Assembly (NCBI GenBank): GCA_002437435.1
Contig: DJPV01000033.1
Coordinates: 1-35,263 of the forward strand
Direction of reading: 5' to 3'
Length of the DNA stretch: 35,263 nt
Source: Lachnospiraceae bacterium UBA6403
GTDB lineage: Bacteria; Bacillota; Clostridia; Lachnospirales; Lachnospiraceae
Positions 6,694 to 15,199 of this stretch are shown one piece after another. Within the stretch, counting starts at the first letter, position 1; each line of letters starts with the position of its first letter. The translations under genes were made by a program, and so were the position numbers. The notes beneath the pieces were generated by a model. It had not been told where the DNA came from. It saw only the letters and a program-made list of their open reading frames with translations, and did no database searches.

Positions 6694-8034
6694 ATGGGTA
6701 AATCATTAAATCGGCGCATTACGCCATGGTCACTGCTGAGCTTTGCAGCACCGTCTATCATTATGATGGTATTTATGTCATTGTATACCATCGTGGATGG
6801 TATCTTTGTATCGAGATTTGTCGGAAGTAATGCGTTATCATCATTAAATATCGTATATCCCGTAGTAAATGTGGCGATCGCTATTGCCATGATGCTGGCA
6901 TCGGGTGGAAATGCGATCATCAGCAAATATCTTGGAGAAGGAAATAAAAAGAGAGCATGTGAGAGCCTGACCCAGTTTGTTACGGTATGTATTCTGGTCA
7001 GTCTTGTGATCGTGGTGATCAGTCAGATGTTCCTGACAGAGATATCCAGACTGCTGGGTTCCAATGAAGTGTTACTGGCAGACTGTAAAAGCTATCTGGG
7101 AATGGTGAGCTTATTTATCCCTGCCTGTATGCTGCAGACGTTGTTCCAGATGTATCTGGTCACGGCGGGGCGGCCAACGATGGGCTTGCTGCTTATGATC
7201 GGTGCGGGTATTGCAAATGCTGTTCTTGATTATGTATTGATCGTGATCTGCGATATGGGAGTTGCAGGTGCAGCACTTGCAACAGGAATCGGTCAGTGTA
7301 TTCCTGCGATTGCCGGACTTGGATTTTTTCTGTTCTCTAAAGGAGATCTTCGGTTTACCAGATTCAAGCTTTCTTTGCGGGAACTTGGACATGCCTGCTA
7401 TAACGGTTCTTCAGAGATGGTATCAGAGCTTTCAAATTCTGTCGTAACGGTATTGTTCAATCTTGTTCTGATGCGGCTTGCAGGAGAAGCCGGAGTTGCG
7501 GCTATCTCGATCCTGCTGTATGGACAGTTCTTATTTAATGCATTTTATCTGGGATTTACAATCGGAATCAGTCCGATCGTTGGTTTCCAGTATGGCGCAA
7601 AGAATAAGAAAAAGCTTCGGAGTATTTATAAGATTGCGTTCCTTTTTGTGGCGGTATCGGCGGTTATTCTGACGGTTATTGCAGAGGTGCTTGCGACCTG
7701 GATCATTACGGTATTCACACATGACCCGGAAACGTTTGAACTGGCGGAGATTGGATTCAAGATCTTTGCGATCAATTTCCTGTTCAGTGGATTGAATATC
7801 ACATCCTCCGGCTTCTTCACTGCCCTTTCAAATGGTAAGGTGTCGGCGATCATTTCGTTCAGCCGGACATTTATCTTTACGGTGTTAAGCCTTCTGATCC
7901 TGCCTCATTTCCTTAAGATCTACGGAGCGTGGCTGGCTGTACCGATCGCAGAAGCGGTGACGCTTCTTGTGACTGTGCCATTTCATAAAGTGTATTTTAT
8001 TGGTAAGGGGGAGAAGAATTATCTGCGGGGGTGA
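6694..8034 (+). CDS. MATE-family multidrug/Na+ efflux transporter
   Basis: This is an integral membrane antiporter of 446 residues with about 12 hydrophobic helices in two homologous halves, typical of MATE proteins. The family pattern is seen at the N-terminus (ITPWSLLSFAAPSIIMMVF, then DGIFVSRFVGSNALSSLN) and repeated after the middle (FLGFTIGISPIVGFQYGAKNK in the second half). The frame could open at ATG 6640, but that codon lies within the promoter -10 region. ATG 6694, preceded by GGAGAGGA, is used instead. Expression is probably induced through the divergent MerR regulator. Its last 16 bp overlap the convergent arginase-fold gene. Confidence 0.9.
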   Translation: MGKSLNRRITPWSLLSFAAPSIIMMVFMSLYTIVDGIFVSRFVGSNALSSLNIVYPVVNVAIAIAMMLASGGNAIISKYLGEGNKKRACESLTQFVTVCILVSLVIVVISQMFLTEISRLLGSNEVLLADCKSYLGMVSLFIPACMLQTLFQMYLVTAGRPTMGLLLMIGAGIANAVLDYVLIVICDMGVAGAALATGIGQCIPAIAGLGFFLFSKGDLRFTRFKLSLRELGHACYNGSSEMVSELSNSVVTVLFNLVLMRLAGEAGVAAISILLYGQFLFNAFYLGFTIGISPIVGFQYGAKNKKKLRSIYKIAFLFVAVSAVILTVIAEVLATWIITVFTHDPETFELAEIGFKIFAINFLFSGLNITSSGFFTALSNGKVSAIISFSRTFIFTVLSLLILPHFLKIYGAWLAVPIAEAVTLLVTVPFHKVYFIGKGEKNYLRG

Positions 8035-8792
8035 GAAATATGTGATCGGATAAAATCAATCAGTTCATGATTTATCCGTTCGTTCTTTTCTTCGGCTTCC
8101 ATATATTCCGGTAGTGGCAGATCCGGCTGGCACTCACCGCAGATGTCGATGCCGCATATGGTTTCACGGCTTAAGATAATGCCAAGCAGATGTTCTAACA
8201 TATCAAGTGTCATGTCACCCTGATTCCAGTTAGTTTCCGTGAAACGGGTGGAGAGAACATCTTTATCAATAGAAATATAAAATGGAACACCTGAAAGGAT
8301 GTCAGCTGATTTCTTTTGGGCGATTCCATTTTTTAATTCTTCAGCGGAAAAAGTCAGGAGACGGTCTTTGCGCACCGCATCAATCTGAGAAATATCAGCT
8401 GCATCCGGTCCGATCAGAATTAACTGCTTCAGATTCGGATTCTGATCCAGAACAAGCCCTGCCCAATCACCACAGCTCATCATTCCGTTAACAAGTGGCT
8501 GCTGCATATCCGTATGGTGGTCGAATACTACGAGCGAGAATGGTTGTTTGATCTGGTCGGTGGTTATCTTTGTTATATAATGAAAATTTCCGGAATCAAT
8601 AAAATGAATACCCTTAGTACCATATGGCATGATTCGTTTCTGAATCTCGGCAGCAGCTTCATCTGAACAATACAGATCACAGCCCTCGATGTCAGAGCAG
8701 TCGATCCAGTGAAACTGCGGGTTGTTCTTCATATCTTCATCACAGTATACATGTGTAAAATCCAGAATGTAGTTGTTTGGTTTGTTGTTCAT
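8019..8792 (-). CDS. Arginase/agmatinase-superfamily (ureohydrolase-fold) enzyme
   Basis: This is a 257-residue cytoplasmic enzyme of the arginase fold. Visible metal-binding motifs are VVFDHHTDM (the DAHxD-type motif, here DHHTD) and YISIDKDVL (SxDxDxxDP-type, with Asp-x-Asp kept as DKD). Length is slightly short for arginase or agmatinase (about 290-320). The second motif lacks the usual following Asp-Pro, so the substrate cannot be named; formiminoglutamase-like or uncharacterised members are possible. AAGGAAG lies upstream of ATG 8792. It converges on the MATE gene with a 16-bp overlap and lies 70 bp downstream of a codirectional XRE regulator gene. Confidence 0.75.
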   Translation of the reverse strand: MNNKPNNYILDFTHVYCDEDMKNNPQFHWIDCSDIEGCDLYCSDEAAAEIQKRIMPYGTKGIHFIDSGNFHYITKITTDQIKQPFSLVVFDHHTDMQQPLVNGMMSCGDWAGLVLDQNPNLKQLILIGPDAADISQIDAVRKDRLLTFSAEELKNGIAQKKSADILSGVPFYISIDKDVLSTRFTETNWNQGDMTLDMLEHLLGIILSRETICGIDICGECQPDLPLPEYMEAEEKNERINHELIDFIRSHISHPRR

Positions 8793-8862
8793 GGGTAAGA
8801 CTTCCTTGTAAATGTTTTTTGATTATAAGTAAATAAAAATGAGCGTAATTGTGCTATGTTGT

Positions 8863-9180
8863 TTATTTTGTCCAAATTTCAAGAGTCTTCAGTAGCTTTT
8901 CCTTGGTGTCGGCATCAAGTTTAATAATCGCCTGATATAAATTTCGATCTAATGCAGTTTCGGTATATTCAGGTTCAAGTTCACCAACCAAGGAATCCAA
9001 AGAACATCCAACAAGACGGGCATAATAAGTCAGCATACGTAATGACATTGCTGTTCTATTATTTTCAACATTGCTTATATAACCGGGTGTGACACCAAGA
9101 GATTCTGCAACCTGATTTTGGGTTAAACCATTTTGTAGTCGTAAATGTTTAATAAGTGTACCGTAATTTTCTGATTCCAT
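8863..9180 (-). CDS. XRE-family transcriptional regulator
   Basis: This is a 105-residue regulator with an N-terminal Cro/CI HTH (LIKHLRLQNGLTQNQVAESL, then GVTPGYISNVENNRTAMSL) and an acidic C-terminal helix (DADTKEKLLKTLEIW). The open frame reaches ATG 9195, but GGAGG lies six to seven bases before ATG 9180 (MESENYG), so the shorter start is chosen. It is a stand-alone regulator upstream of the arginase-fold gene on the same strand, so control of that gene is possible but unproven. Confidence 0.82.
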   Translation of the reverse strand: MESENYGTLIKHLRLQNGLTQNQVAESLGVTPGYISNVENNRTAMSLRMLTYYARLVGCSLDSLVGELEPEYTETALDRNLYQAIIKLDADTKEKLLKTLEIWTK

Positions 9181-9294
9181 AAAAATCCTCCGCATAATAC
9201 ATACTAATTATTTTATAAGTATACAATAAATATTTCTTGCGGGGGAATGTACTATTAGTATATTATGTATATAAATAATATATATCGGAGATGA

Positions 9295-9507
9295 AATCAA
9301 GATGAAAACAAACATAAAAAGAAAGCGGAAAATGGATGGTATAGATATAATACCAGATTCGCAATGCCGGTAACTGATGGTAAAGGGGAAATTATTGAAT
9401 ATAACATGTATCAAGCAGTATTGATTGTGAGATATTCTGCGAATAAAAAATTGTATTTATATGATATACAAAATATAAAAAAGAAACGAGATACCCATCA
9501 TGGATAG
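9295..9507 (+). pseudogene. Remnant of a phage/ICE-type PBECR-like nuclease domain
   Basis: A frame of about 70 codons without a start reads AENGWYRYNTRFAMPVTDGK, then EIIEYNMYQAVLIVRY and KKLYLYDIQNIKKKRDT before TAG 9505-9507. The pattern NGWYRYNTRF ... LIVR ... LYLYD(I)xNIKK is one I associate with small toxin-like nuclease domains at the C-terminus of phage minor head and conjugative-element proteins. The 5' portion is missing (in-frame TGA at 9292-9294) and no ribosome site fits, so this is probably a decayed leftover of a past insertion. The family assignment rests on recalled patterns and needs a profile search. Confidence 0.5.
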
Positions 9508-9749
9508 TAATATCAGATGGTTAGAAACCCGTTTCTATTAACAAAATAATATGTTTAATAAAGAAAGTCAAGTAGGAACAAAAAATTATTTAATGTGAAA
9601 AACATGATATTGGAATATGAACATTTATAATAAGTGTTAATAATTTGAAAAATAAGGGATTATTAATCTATATCATTTTTCCATTATACAGACATACAGA
9701 AAAATTCCTCTGCATACATTGTAAAAATGAGATTTGCAGGGGAATTTTT
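9508..9749. other. AT-rich gap upstream of spoIIID with a possible sigma-E -10
   Basis: No gene was found here. A nested hairpin is possible (AGAAACG near 9482 with CGTTTCT near 9537). CATACAGA at 9693-9700 resembles the sigma-E -10 consensus, with an AT-rich element about 16 bp upstream. spoIIID genes are known to be sigma-E-dependent in spore formers, so this is a plausible start region, but the match is weak. Confidence 0.35.
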
Positions 9750-10016
9750 TTGAGAGATTATATTGAAGAAAGAGCAGAAGAAATTGGACAATATATCGTG
9801 GAAAGCGGAGCGACTGTCCGGCAGACAGCAAAGAAATTCGGGGTAAGTAAAAGTACGGTACATAAAGATGTGACGGAACGGCTGGTAAAGATCAATCCAT
9901 TTCTGGCGGCAAGAATCCGGGTCGTTTTGGATGTGAATAAAGCAGAACGGCACATCCGGGGAGGAATGGCGACGAAAGAGAAATATCTGCATGAACAGGA
10001 AGAACAGGAGACATGA
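9750..10016 (+). CDS. spoIIID: Stage III sporulation transcriptional regulator SpoIIID
   Basis: This small DNA-binding protein of about 88 residues controls mother-cell gene expression during sporulation. It matches SpoIIID throughout: RDYIEERAEEIGQYIVESGA, the helix-turn-helix TVRQTAKKFGVSKSTVHKDV, then the conserved ERLVKINPFLAARIRVVLD and NKAERHIRGGMATKEKY. The frame opens as far back as 9645, but homology begins at LRDYIEE. TTG 9750 follows AGGGGA by six bases, so the start is TTG. It is followed by a strong terminator, so it is monocistronic; the mreB-like neighbour found in several spore formers is absent. Confidence 0.92.
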   Translation: MRDYIEERAEEIGQYIVESGATVRQTAKKFGVSKSTVHKDVTERLVKINPFLAARIRVVLDVNKAERHIRGGMATKEKYLHEQEEQET

Positions 10017-10092
10017 TGAATAAAAATATTTGTATAGATTGGTATAAGGCGAAAAGATATGGAGCCAGAAGATGACATGAGGTGATAGTGCA

Positions 10093-10127
10093 GAGAGGCA
10101 ATTTGAAAAAGATTGCTTCTCTTTTTT
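10093..10127 (+). terminator. Rho-independent terminator after spoIIID
   Basis: GAGAGGCAAT at 10093-10102 pairs with ATTGCTTCTC at 10112-10121 (ten pairs, one G-U) around a nine-base loop, followed by TTTTTT at 10122-10127. Confidence 0.85.
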
Positions 10128-10232
10128 AGTTTACTTGTGTTATCAGACGAGATTGGGTAAAATGGAAAATAGATATAACGAGGAGAATGTACGAGAATAA
10201 GGGGTAAAAGATAGTTAACGGAGGCGATTACA

Positions 10233-10502
10233 ATGAGACAGAAGTTATGGAGAAATAAAAAGTTTGTGGTGATGGCAGCAGCATTTACATGTGTTGCAGC
10301 TTTGACCGCGTGTGGAAAAAAGGATACCGATTATAATGTAGGTAATGGAGATGGTGGAAGTGTTCAGAGAAAATATGGTATTCCGGAATCGTGTGATACC
10401 ACATTTGATACAGGATCGACCGGGCTTAAAAAGATCCAGTTGACAGATTCGGATATTACTGTGCCGAATACCAGTGCAATGTATGTAGCTCCGGTAAAAT
10501 GA
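10233..10502 (+). CDS. Lipoprotein N-terminal fragment (5' part of a split gene)
   Basis: This 89-residue frame starts with a basic n-region (MRQKLWRNKKF), a hydrophobic core (VVMAAAFTCVAALTA) and a lipobox Cys (LTAC-G), so it encodes an exported lipoprotein. GGAGGCG lies upstream of ATG 10233. The remainder (YGIPESCDTTFDTG ... LTDSDITVPNTSAMYVAPVK) resembles the start of Lachnospiraceae lipoproteins of the DUF6034 type. The frame ends at a TGA overlapping the next frame's ATG (ATGA). Because the following frame has no signal peptide but looks like the mature part of the same family, this is probably one gene split by a frame change. Confidence 0.65.
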   Translation: MRQKLWRNKKFVVMAAAFTCVAALTACGKKDTDYNVGNGDGGSVQRKYGIPESCDTTFDTGSTGLKKIQLTDSDITVPNTSAMYVAPVK

Positions 10503-11269
10503 AGGAGATTGATTCGGATATTGACCGTATGAACCGTTTGCTGCAAACGACTTCAAAGCAGAGAGAAAATGCGGGAGATTATTCCGCAGATGAATATATG
10601 GGTATAGTTGGTGATCTGGAATACAGAATAAGTTTTCCTCAGGAAGGGGAAAATGATACTCTTTTTCGGATAAAGGAAGATCTTCTGCAGTATCGTCCTA
10701 TGGAAGGTGCGACGGGTGTATTTACATCCAGTCTGGAAGAATACAATACCGGCTTGGGTGACGGATATTCATTTGAATACATAAGATCGGTTATGGATCA
10801 GCCAGTGTCGGACGTAGCAGTCTGGACTGCTGATAATCTCCGTCAGGCAAATGGATTTGTGAATGTTCCAATCGAGAAATATACGATTCAGGTAGATGCA
10901 AATGGTGTAATTGAAGCTCTCTGGAACAGTTATCTGGAAGCCGATGGCAGCCCGCAGGCGGTGGAGTTGTTATCCTTTGATGAGATGCTTAAGAAAGCAA
11001 ATGAGTCTATAGCAGCATATTACACCAAATATCCGACAGCATATAAGCAGATTGCATTTAACGATATTACGTTGTCTTACTATCTGAAACAGAAGGAAGA
11101 TGGAAGTGGATTTGAGTATGTTCCGGCTTGGATTCTTGCGGAATACGAAGATCCGAAAGATCATGAACTTCCTGAGCAGGTCGTAATTCTGGATGCCAGA
11201 GATGGCTCGGCCATCGACCTGATGAAGCTTGCCGAAGCAGTTGGGGGCATTTCCAGTGCAACCGACTGA
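10499..11269 (+). CDS. Probable C-terminal part of the split lipoprotein (DUF6034-like)
   Basis: This frame of 256 residues begins at ATG 10499, four bases before the end of the preceding frame and in the -1 frame. There is no independent Shine-Dalgarno and no signal peptide. The sequence looks like a secreted beta-rich domain (PIEKYTIQVDANGVIEALWN, then LLSFDEMLKKANESIAAYYT, and a FEYVPAWIL strand close to the end), similar in pattern to DUF6034 lipoproteins. Expression would require translational coupling or frameshifting; otherwise the gene is broken. Family placement is from recalled pattern, not a search. It ends just before the inverted-repeat element at 11290-11580. Confidence 0.55.
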   Translation: MKEIDSDIDRMNRLLQTTSKQRENAGDYSADEYMGIVGDLEYRISFPQEGENDTLFRIKEDLLQYRPMEGATGVFTSSLEEYNTGLGDGYSFEYIRSVMDQPVSDVAVWTADNLRQANGFVNVPIEKYTIQVDANGVIEALWNSYLEADGSPQAVELLSFDEMLKKANESIAAYYTKYPTAYKQIAFNDITLSYYLKQKEDGSGFEYVPAWILAEYEDPKDHELPEQVVILDARDGSAIDLMKLAEAVGGISSATD

Positions 11270-11362
11270 ATTCCTGAAAATTAAAAATTGACCGATCAAT
11301 GCCCGATAGGTGGTGTTACATTAACGTGCGCCGGTTTCTATTCGGTTCGCACACCTATTTTA

Positions 11363-11560
11363 TGCCTGCTGTATATTAATAGTCTATCCTGCTGCAAACA
11401 AGCTGCGCTTTCTACTCGGTGTATATGTCTGATCCGCTCATGCTCCTGTGCAACTCGCCCTTTGGGCTCAAACAAGCACCCGCATTCGCTGACAATATAC
11501 ACCTCCTGACGAAATGCTCGCTATGTTGCTGCAGAATAGACTATTGATATACAGCAGGCA
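11363..11560 (+). repeat. Nested-hairpin element, copy A, with conserved 106-nt core (11409-11514)
   Basis: Outer arms 11363-11396 and 11527-11560 are 34 nt each and pair at 31 to 32 positions. The core reads TTTCTACTCG, P1 GTGTATATGTC paired with GACAATATACAC, P2, P3 GTGC with GCAC, the loop AACTC, P4 GCCC with GGGC, the loop TCAAACA, and a closing CTCCTGACGAAA. The core runs in the plus direction. It fills the gap between the lipoprotein gene and the convergent carbohydrate-binding gene. A further copy of TTTCTATTCG lies outside the core at 11335-11344, inside a small GTGCG/CGCAC hairpin. Confidence 0.75.
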
Positions 11561-11591
11561 CTTTTGTGTTATGGACATTTGGATAGCCGTG

Positions 11592-13502
11592 TCAGTTGAC
11601 GGTGGAAGTCGGCGTGATGCTCTGGCTGGTATCTCCGGCTGTCAGGGTGTAGGTGCTGCCAACCTCAAGCTCCGGGCAACTGACAATGACAGAATTGTAG
11701 GACTTCGAAGTTTCATGTGACAGGAGTACATTTCCATCAGCATCTGTCAAAGTAACAGTGGTTGTTCCGCTGGTATTTGATGAAAGCGTCAGCATGTAGG
11801 AACACTGGGTAGAGTCCGAGCCGAAGTTCTGTGCCATGCCGGAATATCCCGTTGACAGGAAGTAACCACCTGTAATGGTTGCGGAGATGCTGTAGTCTAA
11901 GGCACTGTCGCCATTGCTCTCCGGTCCTTCGACATATACAGTTCCGCCATTCATGTAGAAATAACCATTGCTGTCGATACCATCACCACCTGCATTGATC
12001 GTAATTGTTCCACCGTTGATCGTGAGGACACAGGATTCATCGGCATCCATATCGAAGCCGCCCATGCCACCCGGTGCGTTGCCTTGTGTCTGATCTGTAT
12101 TGTTGTTAGAGTTATTCGATGGATCAAAATTACCATTTGCTGGTGGAGTGCCTTGTGGTTTATTATTCGACTGTGAATTATCTGAATTCGAACTGTTATT
12201 TTCATTAGTATTCTTTGATGGATCAAATGAATCATCAGAAGGTGGGTTGCCTGGCATTTGATTATCGTCGGAAGGCGGGTTACCCGGCATCTGTCCATTG
12301 CCTGGACCGCCTTTTCCCTGTTTGTCGTTGGTGGAGTCATTGGAGCCGGAACCATTTGCGGCATTGATTCCATCATCGGAAGATACGATGTCGATATCGC
12401 CATCCAGAATGGTAATGGTCTGTCCTTCGAGACCTTCGTAGCTTTTCTGGATATCGATCGTTCCATCTTCAATATAAAGTGTTGAATCGGCATGCATACC
12501 ATCATCATCAGAGTTGATCGTAAATGTACCTCCTGCGATGTAGATGTAGCCGAGATTTTCGTCGTCATCATTTGAGGCGTGGATGCCATCCTTTGTTACG
12601 GTCAGATCAAAGGTTCCGTCCAAGATACGGACACTGCCTTTTCCTGACAGACCATGCTTGGCACAGGTCATCGTATATGTTCCGCCGGTTACTACCAGAT
12701 CATCCTTAGATACGATGCCGTGACCATACGGAGAGTTGATCATCAGACTGCCTGAGCCGTTTAAAGTCAGGTCGTCCTTAGAGAAAATAACAGCGTCAAT
12801 ATTGTTGTCATCAATAGCAACAAATTCTTCTGTCGTTGCCAGTGTGTTAGAAGAACCATCAGCAAGTGTGATAAATACTTTGTCGGCTTTTCTGACATAG
12901 ATCGGAGCACTGGATTTGCAGCTAAGAGTCAGGTCATCCAGTACAAGCTGGATTTTTGTTTCTTTGTCGGTATCGATAATGACCTGCGCGTTGGATGCGG
13001 AGCCGGTCAGAATATAAGTTCCTGCTTCGGAGATCGTAACCGTTGTGCAGGATGAATCCGTGGTGTCATTTGTATCGGAATCTGCTGCATCATTTGAAGC
13101 GGTTGACGAATCACTGATTGTTACAGAGTCGGAAGAGCTGCTCACACCTGATTCGGAAAATGTGATAGTTGAAGCCGATTTTTCATCATAAGAAGGATCG
13201 CTGTCACGGTCCGTGAACATATCTGATTTTGTAAAGCTGACAGTTGAAACAGAGCCATCGGAAGAATTATCTGCATCACTGGTGGTTGCGGTTGTCGATG
13301 AACCTGAAGTTGATGAATCGGTTGTCGCCTTGCTGCATCCGGTGACCAGTGACATGGTGAGAGCACCCGTAATTACAAGTGCGGTTATTTTTTTCTGATT
13401 TCTAATATAACGTTGATACAGGCTTCCCAGATAGCCAAATGGCGTATCAAGGGGGGCATTTGTGTTTGATTTTTTATCAAATGTTTTATTATTCTGTGCC
13501 AT
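11592..13502 (-). CDS. Carbohydrate-binding domain lipoprotein (DUF4353/Cthe_2159-like beta-helix)
   Basis: This is a surface lipoprotein of about 636 residues. An unusually long cytosolic n-region (about 40 residues) precedes a hydrophobic segment and lipobox (LVTGC). A Ser/Thr/Asp-rich linker follows, then repeated short strands typical of a right-handed beta-helix (GTYTMTCAKHGLSGKGSVRI, GTFTINSDDDGMHADSTLYI, GDIDIVSSDDGINAANG). A central low-complexity insert contains PGNPPSDD repeats and Asn/Gln/Ser runs. Relatives of this family bind acidic polysaccharide with calcium. GGAG lies eight to nine bases before ATG 13502, so the longer start at 13517 is rejected. It is the last gene of the VTC/DUF4956 operon. 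Confidence 0.85.
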   Translation of the reverse strand: MAQNNKTFDKKSNTNAPLDTPFGYLGSLYQRYIRNQKKITALVITGALTMSLVTGCSKATTDSSTSGSSTTATTSDADNSSDGSVSTVSFTKSDMFTDRDSDPSYDEKSASTITFSESGVSSSSDSVTISDSSTASNDAADSDTNDTTDSSCTTVTISEAGTYILTGSASNAQVIIDTDKETKIQLVLDDLTLSCKSSAPIYVRKADKVFITLADGSSNTLATTEEFVAIDDNNIDAVIFSKDDLTLNGSGSLMINSPYGHGIVSKDDLVVTGGTYTMTCAKHGLSGKGSVRILDGTFDLTVTKDGIHASNDDDENLGYIYIAGGTFTINSDDDGMHADSTLYIEDGTIDIQKSYEGLEGQTITILDGDIDIVSSDDGINAANGSGSNDSTNDKQGKGGPGNGQMPGNPPSDDNQMPGNPPSDDSFDPSKNTNENNSSNSDNSQSNNKPQGTPPANGNFDPSNNSNNNTDQTQGNAPGGMGGFDMDADESCVLTINGGTITINAGGDGIDSNGYFYMNGGTVYVEGPESNGDSALDYSISATITGGYFLSTGYSGMAQNFGSDSTQCSYMLTLSSNTSGTTTVTLTDADGNVLLSHETSKSYNSVIVSCPELEVGSTYTLTAGDTSQSITPTSTVN

Positions 13503-13532
13503 AGAAAACATCTCCATTTTATATTTGTAAGA

Positions 13533-14219
13533 CTACAGTTCTGTGACTGTAGTTGAATCATTTAGCAGGCTGATCTCCAGGTTGCCGTTTCGACAGCGGA
13601 GAGCGTCAAGAAATTCCTTCTGATCTGCACCGGATTTGAGAGAAATAGCGTAGGTCAGGCGGAACATGCTTCCCATATTTGTCGTTTTTACGGCATTTAA
13701 GGATGCCTTTGTTGTGTATGTATCAAACAGATCTTTGAAAGCATCTGTATAATTCAAGTCTTCCGGAATCGTGATCCGTAGGGTCATGCCGTCCGGTTTG
13801 CTGTGGGAGCCAACCCCAAGAGCATGTAAGATCAGGCTGACGAGACCAAGGATCAGGGCAAATAATATCGCATATGCAAGGTATCCCATGCCTGCCATCA
13901 GACCTGCACCCATCGCGAGAAAGATGGTTCCGATTTCTTTTGCCGTTCCCGGAATGGAACGGAAACGAACGAGGCTGAATGCACCGGCTACTGCAACACC
14001 GGTTCCAATATTTCCATTTACCATCATGATAACGACGCAGACAATCGCGGGAAGCAATACCATGGTAATGAAGAAGCTCTGTGTGTATCGGGTCTTATAG
14101 GAAGATACACCTGCGAGGAACAGTCCGATCAGCAGGGATACGCCCAGACAGAGCAGGAAATCCGTTAAGGTAATGGATGATGTGTTGTCAAATATTGTAT
14201 TAAAAAATGTTGTGTTCAT
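13533..14219 (-). CDS. DUF4956 membrane protein
   Basis: This is an integral membrane protein of 228 residues. Its N-terminal half has four hydrophobic segments (TLTDFLLCLGVSLLIGLFLAG, FFITMVLLPAIVCVVIMMV, FLAMGAGLMAGMGYLAYAIL, LILGLVSLILHALGV). The conserved GTGVAVAGAFSLVRFRSIPG, with a TAKEIGTIF continuation, is typical of DUF4956. A soluble C-terminal ACT-like alpha/beta domain follows. GGAGG precedes ATG 14219. The family is commonly encoded beside VTC-domain polymerases and surface proteins, as here. The function is not established; a role in supporting membrane polymer synthesis is inferred from context. Confidence 0.88.
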   Translation of the reverse strand: MNTTFFNTIFDNTSSITLTDFLLCLGVSLLIGLFLAGVSSYKTRYTQSFFITMVLLPAIVCVVIMMVNGNIGTGVAVAGAFSLVRFRSIPGTAKEIGTIFLAMGAGLMAGMGYLAYAILFALILGLVSLILHALGVGSHSKPDGMTLRITIPEDLNYTDAFKDLFDTYTTKASLNAVKTTNMGSMFRLTYAISLKSGADQKEFLDALRCRNGNLEISLLNDSTTVTEL

Positions 14220-14315
14220 AAAAGATACCTCCGTAGATAGTTATTTGTTTTATGTCATTTTGGGTATGTATAGTAGTTCATTTTCGCAAATGTAGTCTGG
14301 CGAGCCGATGTTATT

Positions 14316-15092
14316 TCATGCAATTCCTTTTTGTTCATGCTGGTAGACGCTGCCGTATTTGGAAAAAGATCCTTTCTGCAAATGCTCCTGTCCGAGAAAA
14401 TGTGTCAGCCAGAGCGGCATGCCACCGGAGGTTTTTATTTCCATGATGATTTGATCCTCCGGGAGAATAAGTTCTCCATAGTTTCCATCGGAAAGTTTCA
14501 GGTGGTCGGTCCGGAAGCGGATGTTGCGGTCAAATGTAATTCGAAATCCGCTGTCCTTTTTATTATAGAAGGCTTCCCGGTCATAGGAGAGAAATACATG
14601 AGGGGAAAGCCCCTGATAATAGGAACGGAAATAATCGATCTCATGCAGGATCTGAATTGTTCTGGCATCCGGGATGTTATTCGGAAGCTCCGTTCGCAGT
14701 TCATCCGTTGCTGTATTTGCAAGCATGGCTTCTTTCTTGGTTATCAGTGGGATGTCGTGCTCCAGATAGTCCATCATTTTCTGATAGGGAGCACTGATCC
14801 GCCGTTTGTAGACGATGCCATCGTATTTCTTCTTGATCTCTAAAAATACGGTCGTATCCTGATCCGGAACACCATAGCTTCGTAAACGCAGCTTTTCTTT
14901 ATAGACCGGTTTTTCTAATGAATGACGGATCAGCAGATCATTTGGAGTGTCAAAATAGATATTCATGATCTGGGATTTTCCGTAAGCATCAGCTTCCATA
15001 TATGGCTGCATTTCCCGTTTCAGGACTTCCATCTGAAGCTCTGTAAGGAAATATTTGATTTCATATCGTTTAAATACTGTCTGTATATCCAT
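14316..15092 (-). CDS. VTC-domain protein (polyphosphate polymerase-like)
   Basis: This is a 258-residue cytoplasmic protein of the VTC superfamily, whose eukaryotic members make polyphosphate in a tunnel fold. Family signatures are FKRYEIKYFLT at the N-terminus, MNIYFDTPNDLL, YKEKLRLRSYG, TVFLEIKKKYDGIVYKRR, and late acidic and basic tunnel residues (IIMEIKTSGGMPLWL). The frame extends to 15113, but GGAG lies about ten bases before ATG 15092 (MDIQTVFKRYE) and homology begins there. It is the first gene of a three-gene operon with DUF4956 and the beta-helix lipoprotein. A direct repeat at 15231-15250 next to the promoter suggests control by the adjacent two-component system. Confidence 0.87.
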   Translation of the reverse strand: MDIQTVFKRYEIKYFLTELQMEVLKREMQPYMEADAYGKSQIMNIYFDTPNDLLIRHSLEKPVYKEKLRLRSYGVPDQDTTVFLEIKKKYDGIVYKRRISAPYQKMMDYLEHDIPLITKKEAMLANTATDELRTELPNNIPDARTIQILHEIDYFRSYYQGLSPHVFLSYDREAFYNKKDSGFRITFDRNIRFRTDHLKLSDGNYGELILPEDQIIMEIKTSGGMPLWLTHFLGQEHLQKGSFSKYGSVYQHEQKGIA

Positions 15093-15199
15093 AAAAATAA
15101 GGCTCCTTTGCATTTCTCGTTAAAGATAATTGCAAATTGTAAATTTAATTGTGCATAACTGCTATCGACATTATGCATATTCAAATATTGTGTTTCGCA

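Noticed and set aside
11363..11560. CRISPR or simple tandem repeat explanation for the recurrent core
   Set aside because: Copies are kilobases apart, on both strands, each with its own arms; no spacer array or cas genes.
11951..12589. 212-codon minus-strand frame inside the carbohydrate-binding gene
   Set aside because: Alternate-frame shadow of a repetitive Asp/Gly/Ser-rich coding region with Met/Ile/Arg-biased translation and no motif.
14331..14843. 170-codon plus-strand frame opposite the VTC gene
   Set aside because: Antisense shadow of a clearly recognised gene; no ribosome site or domain.
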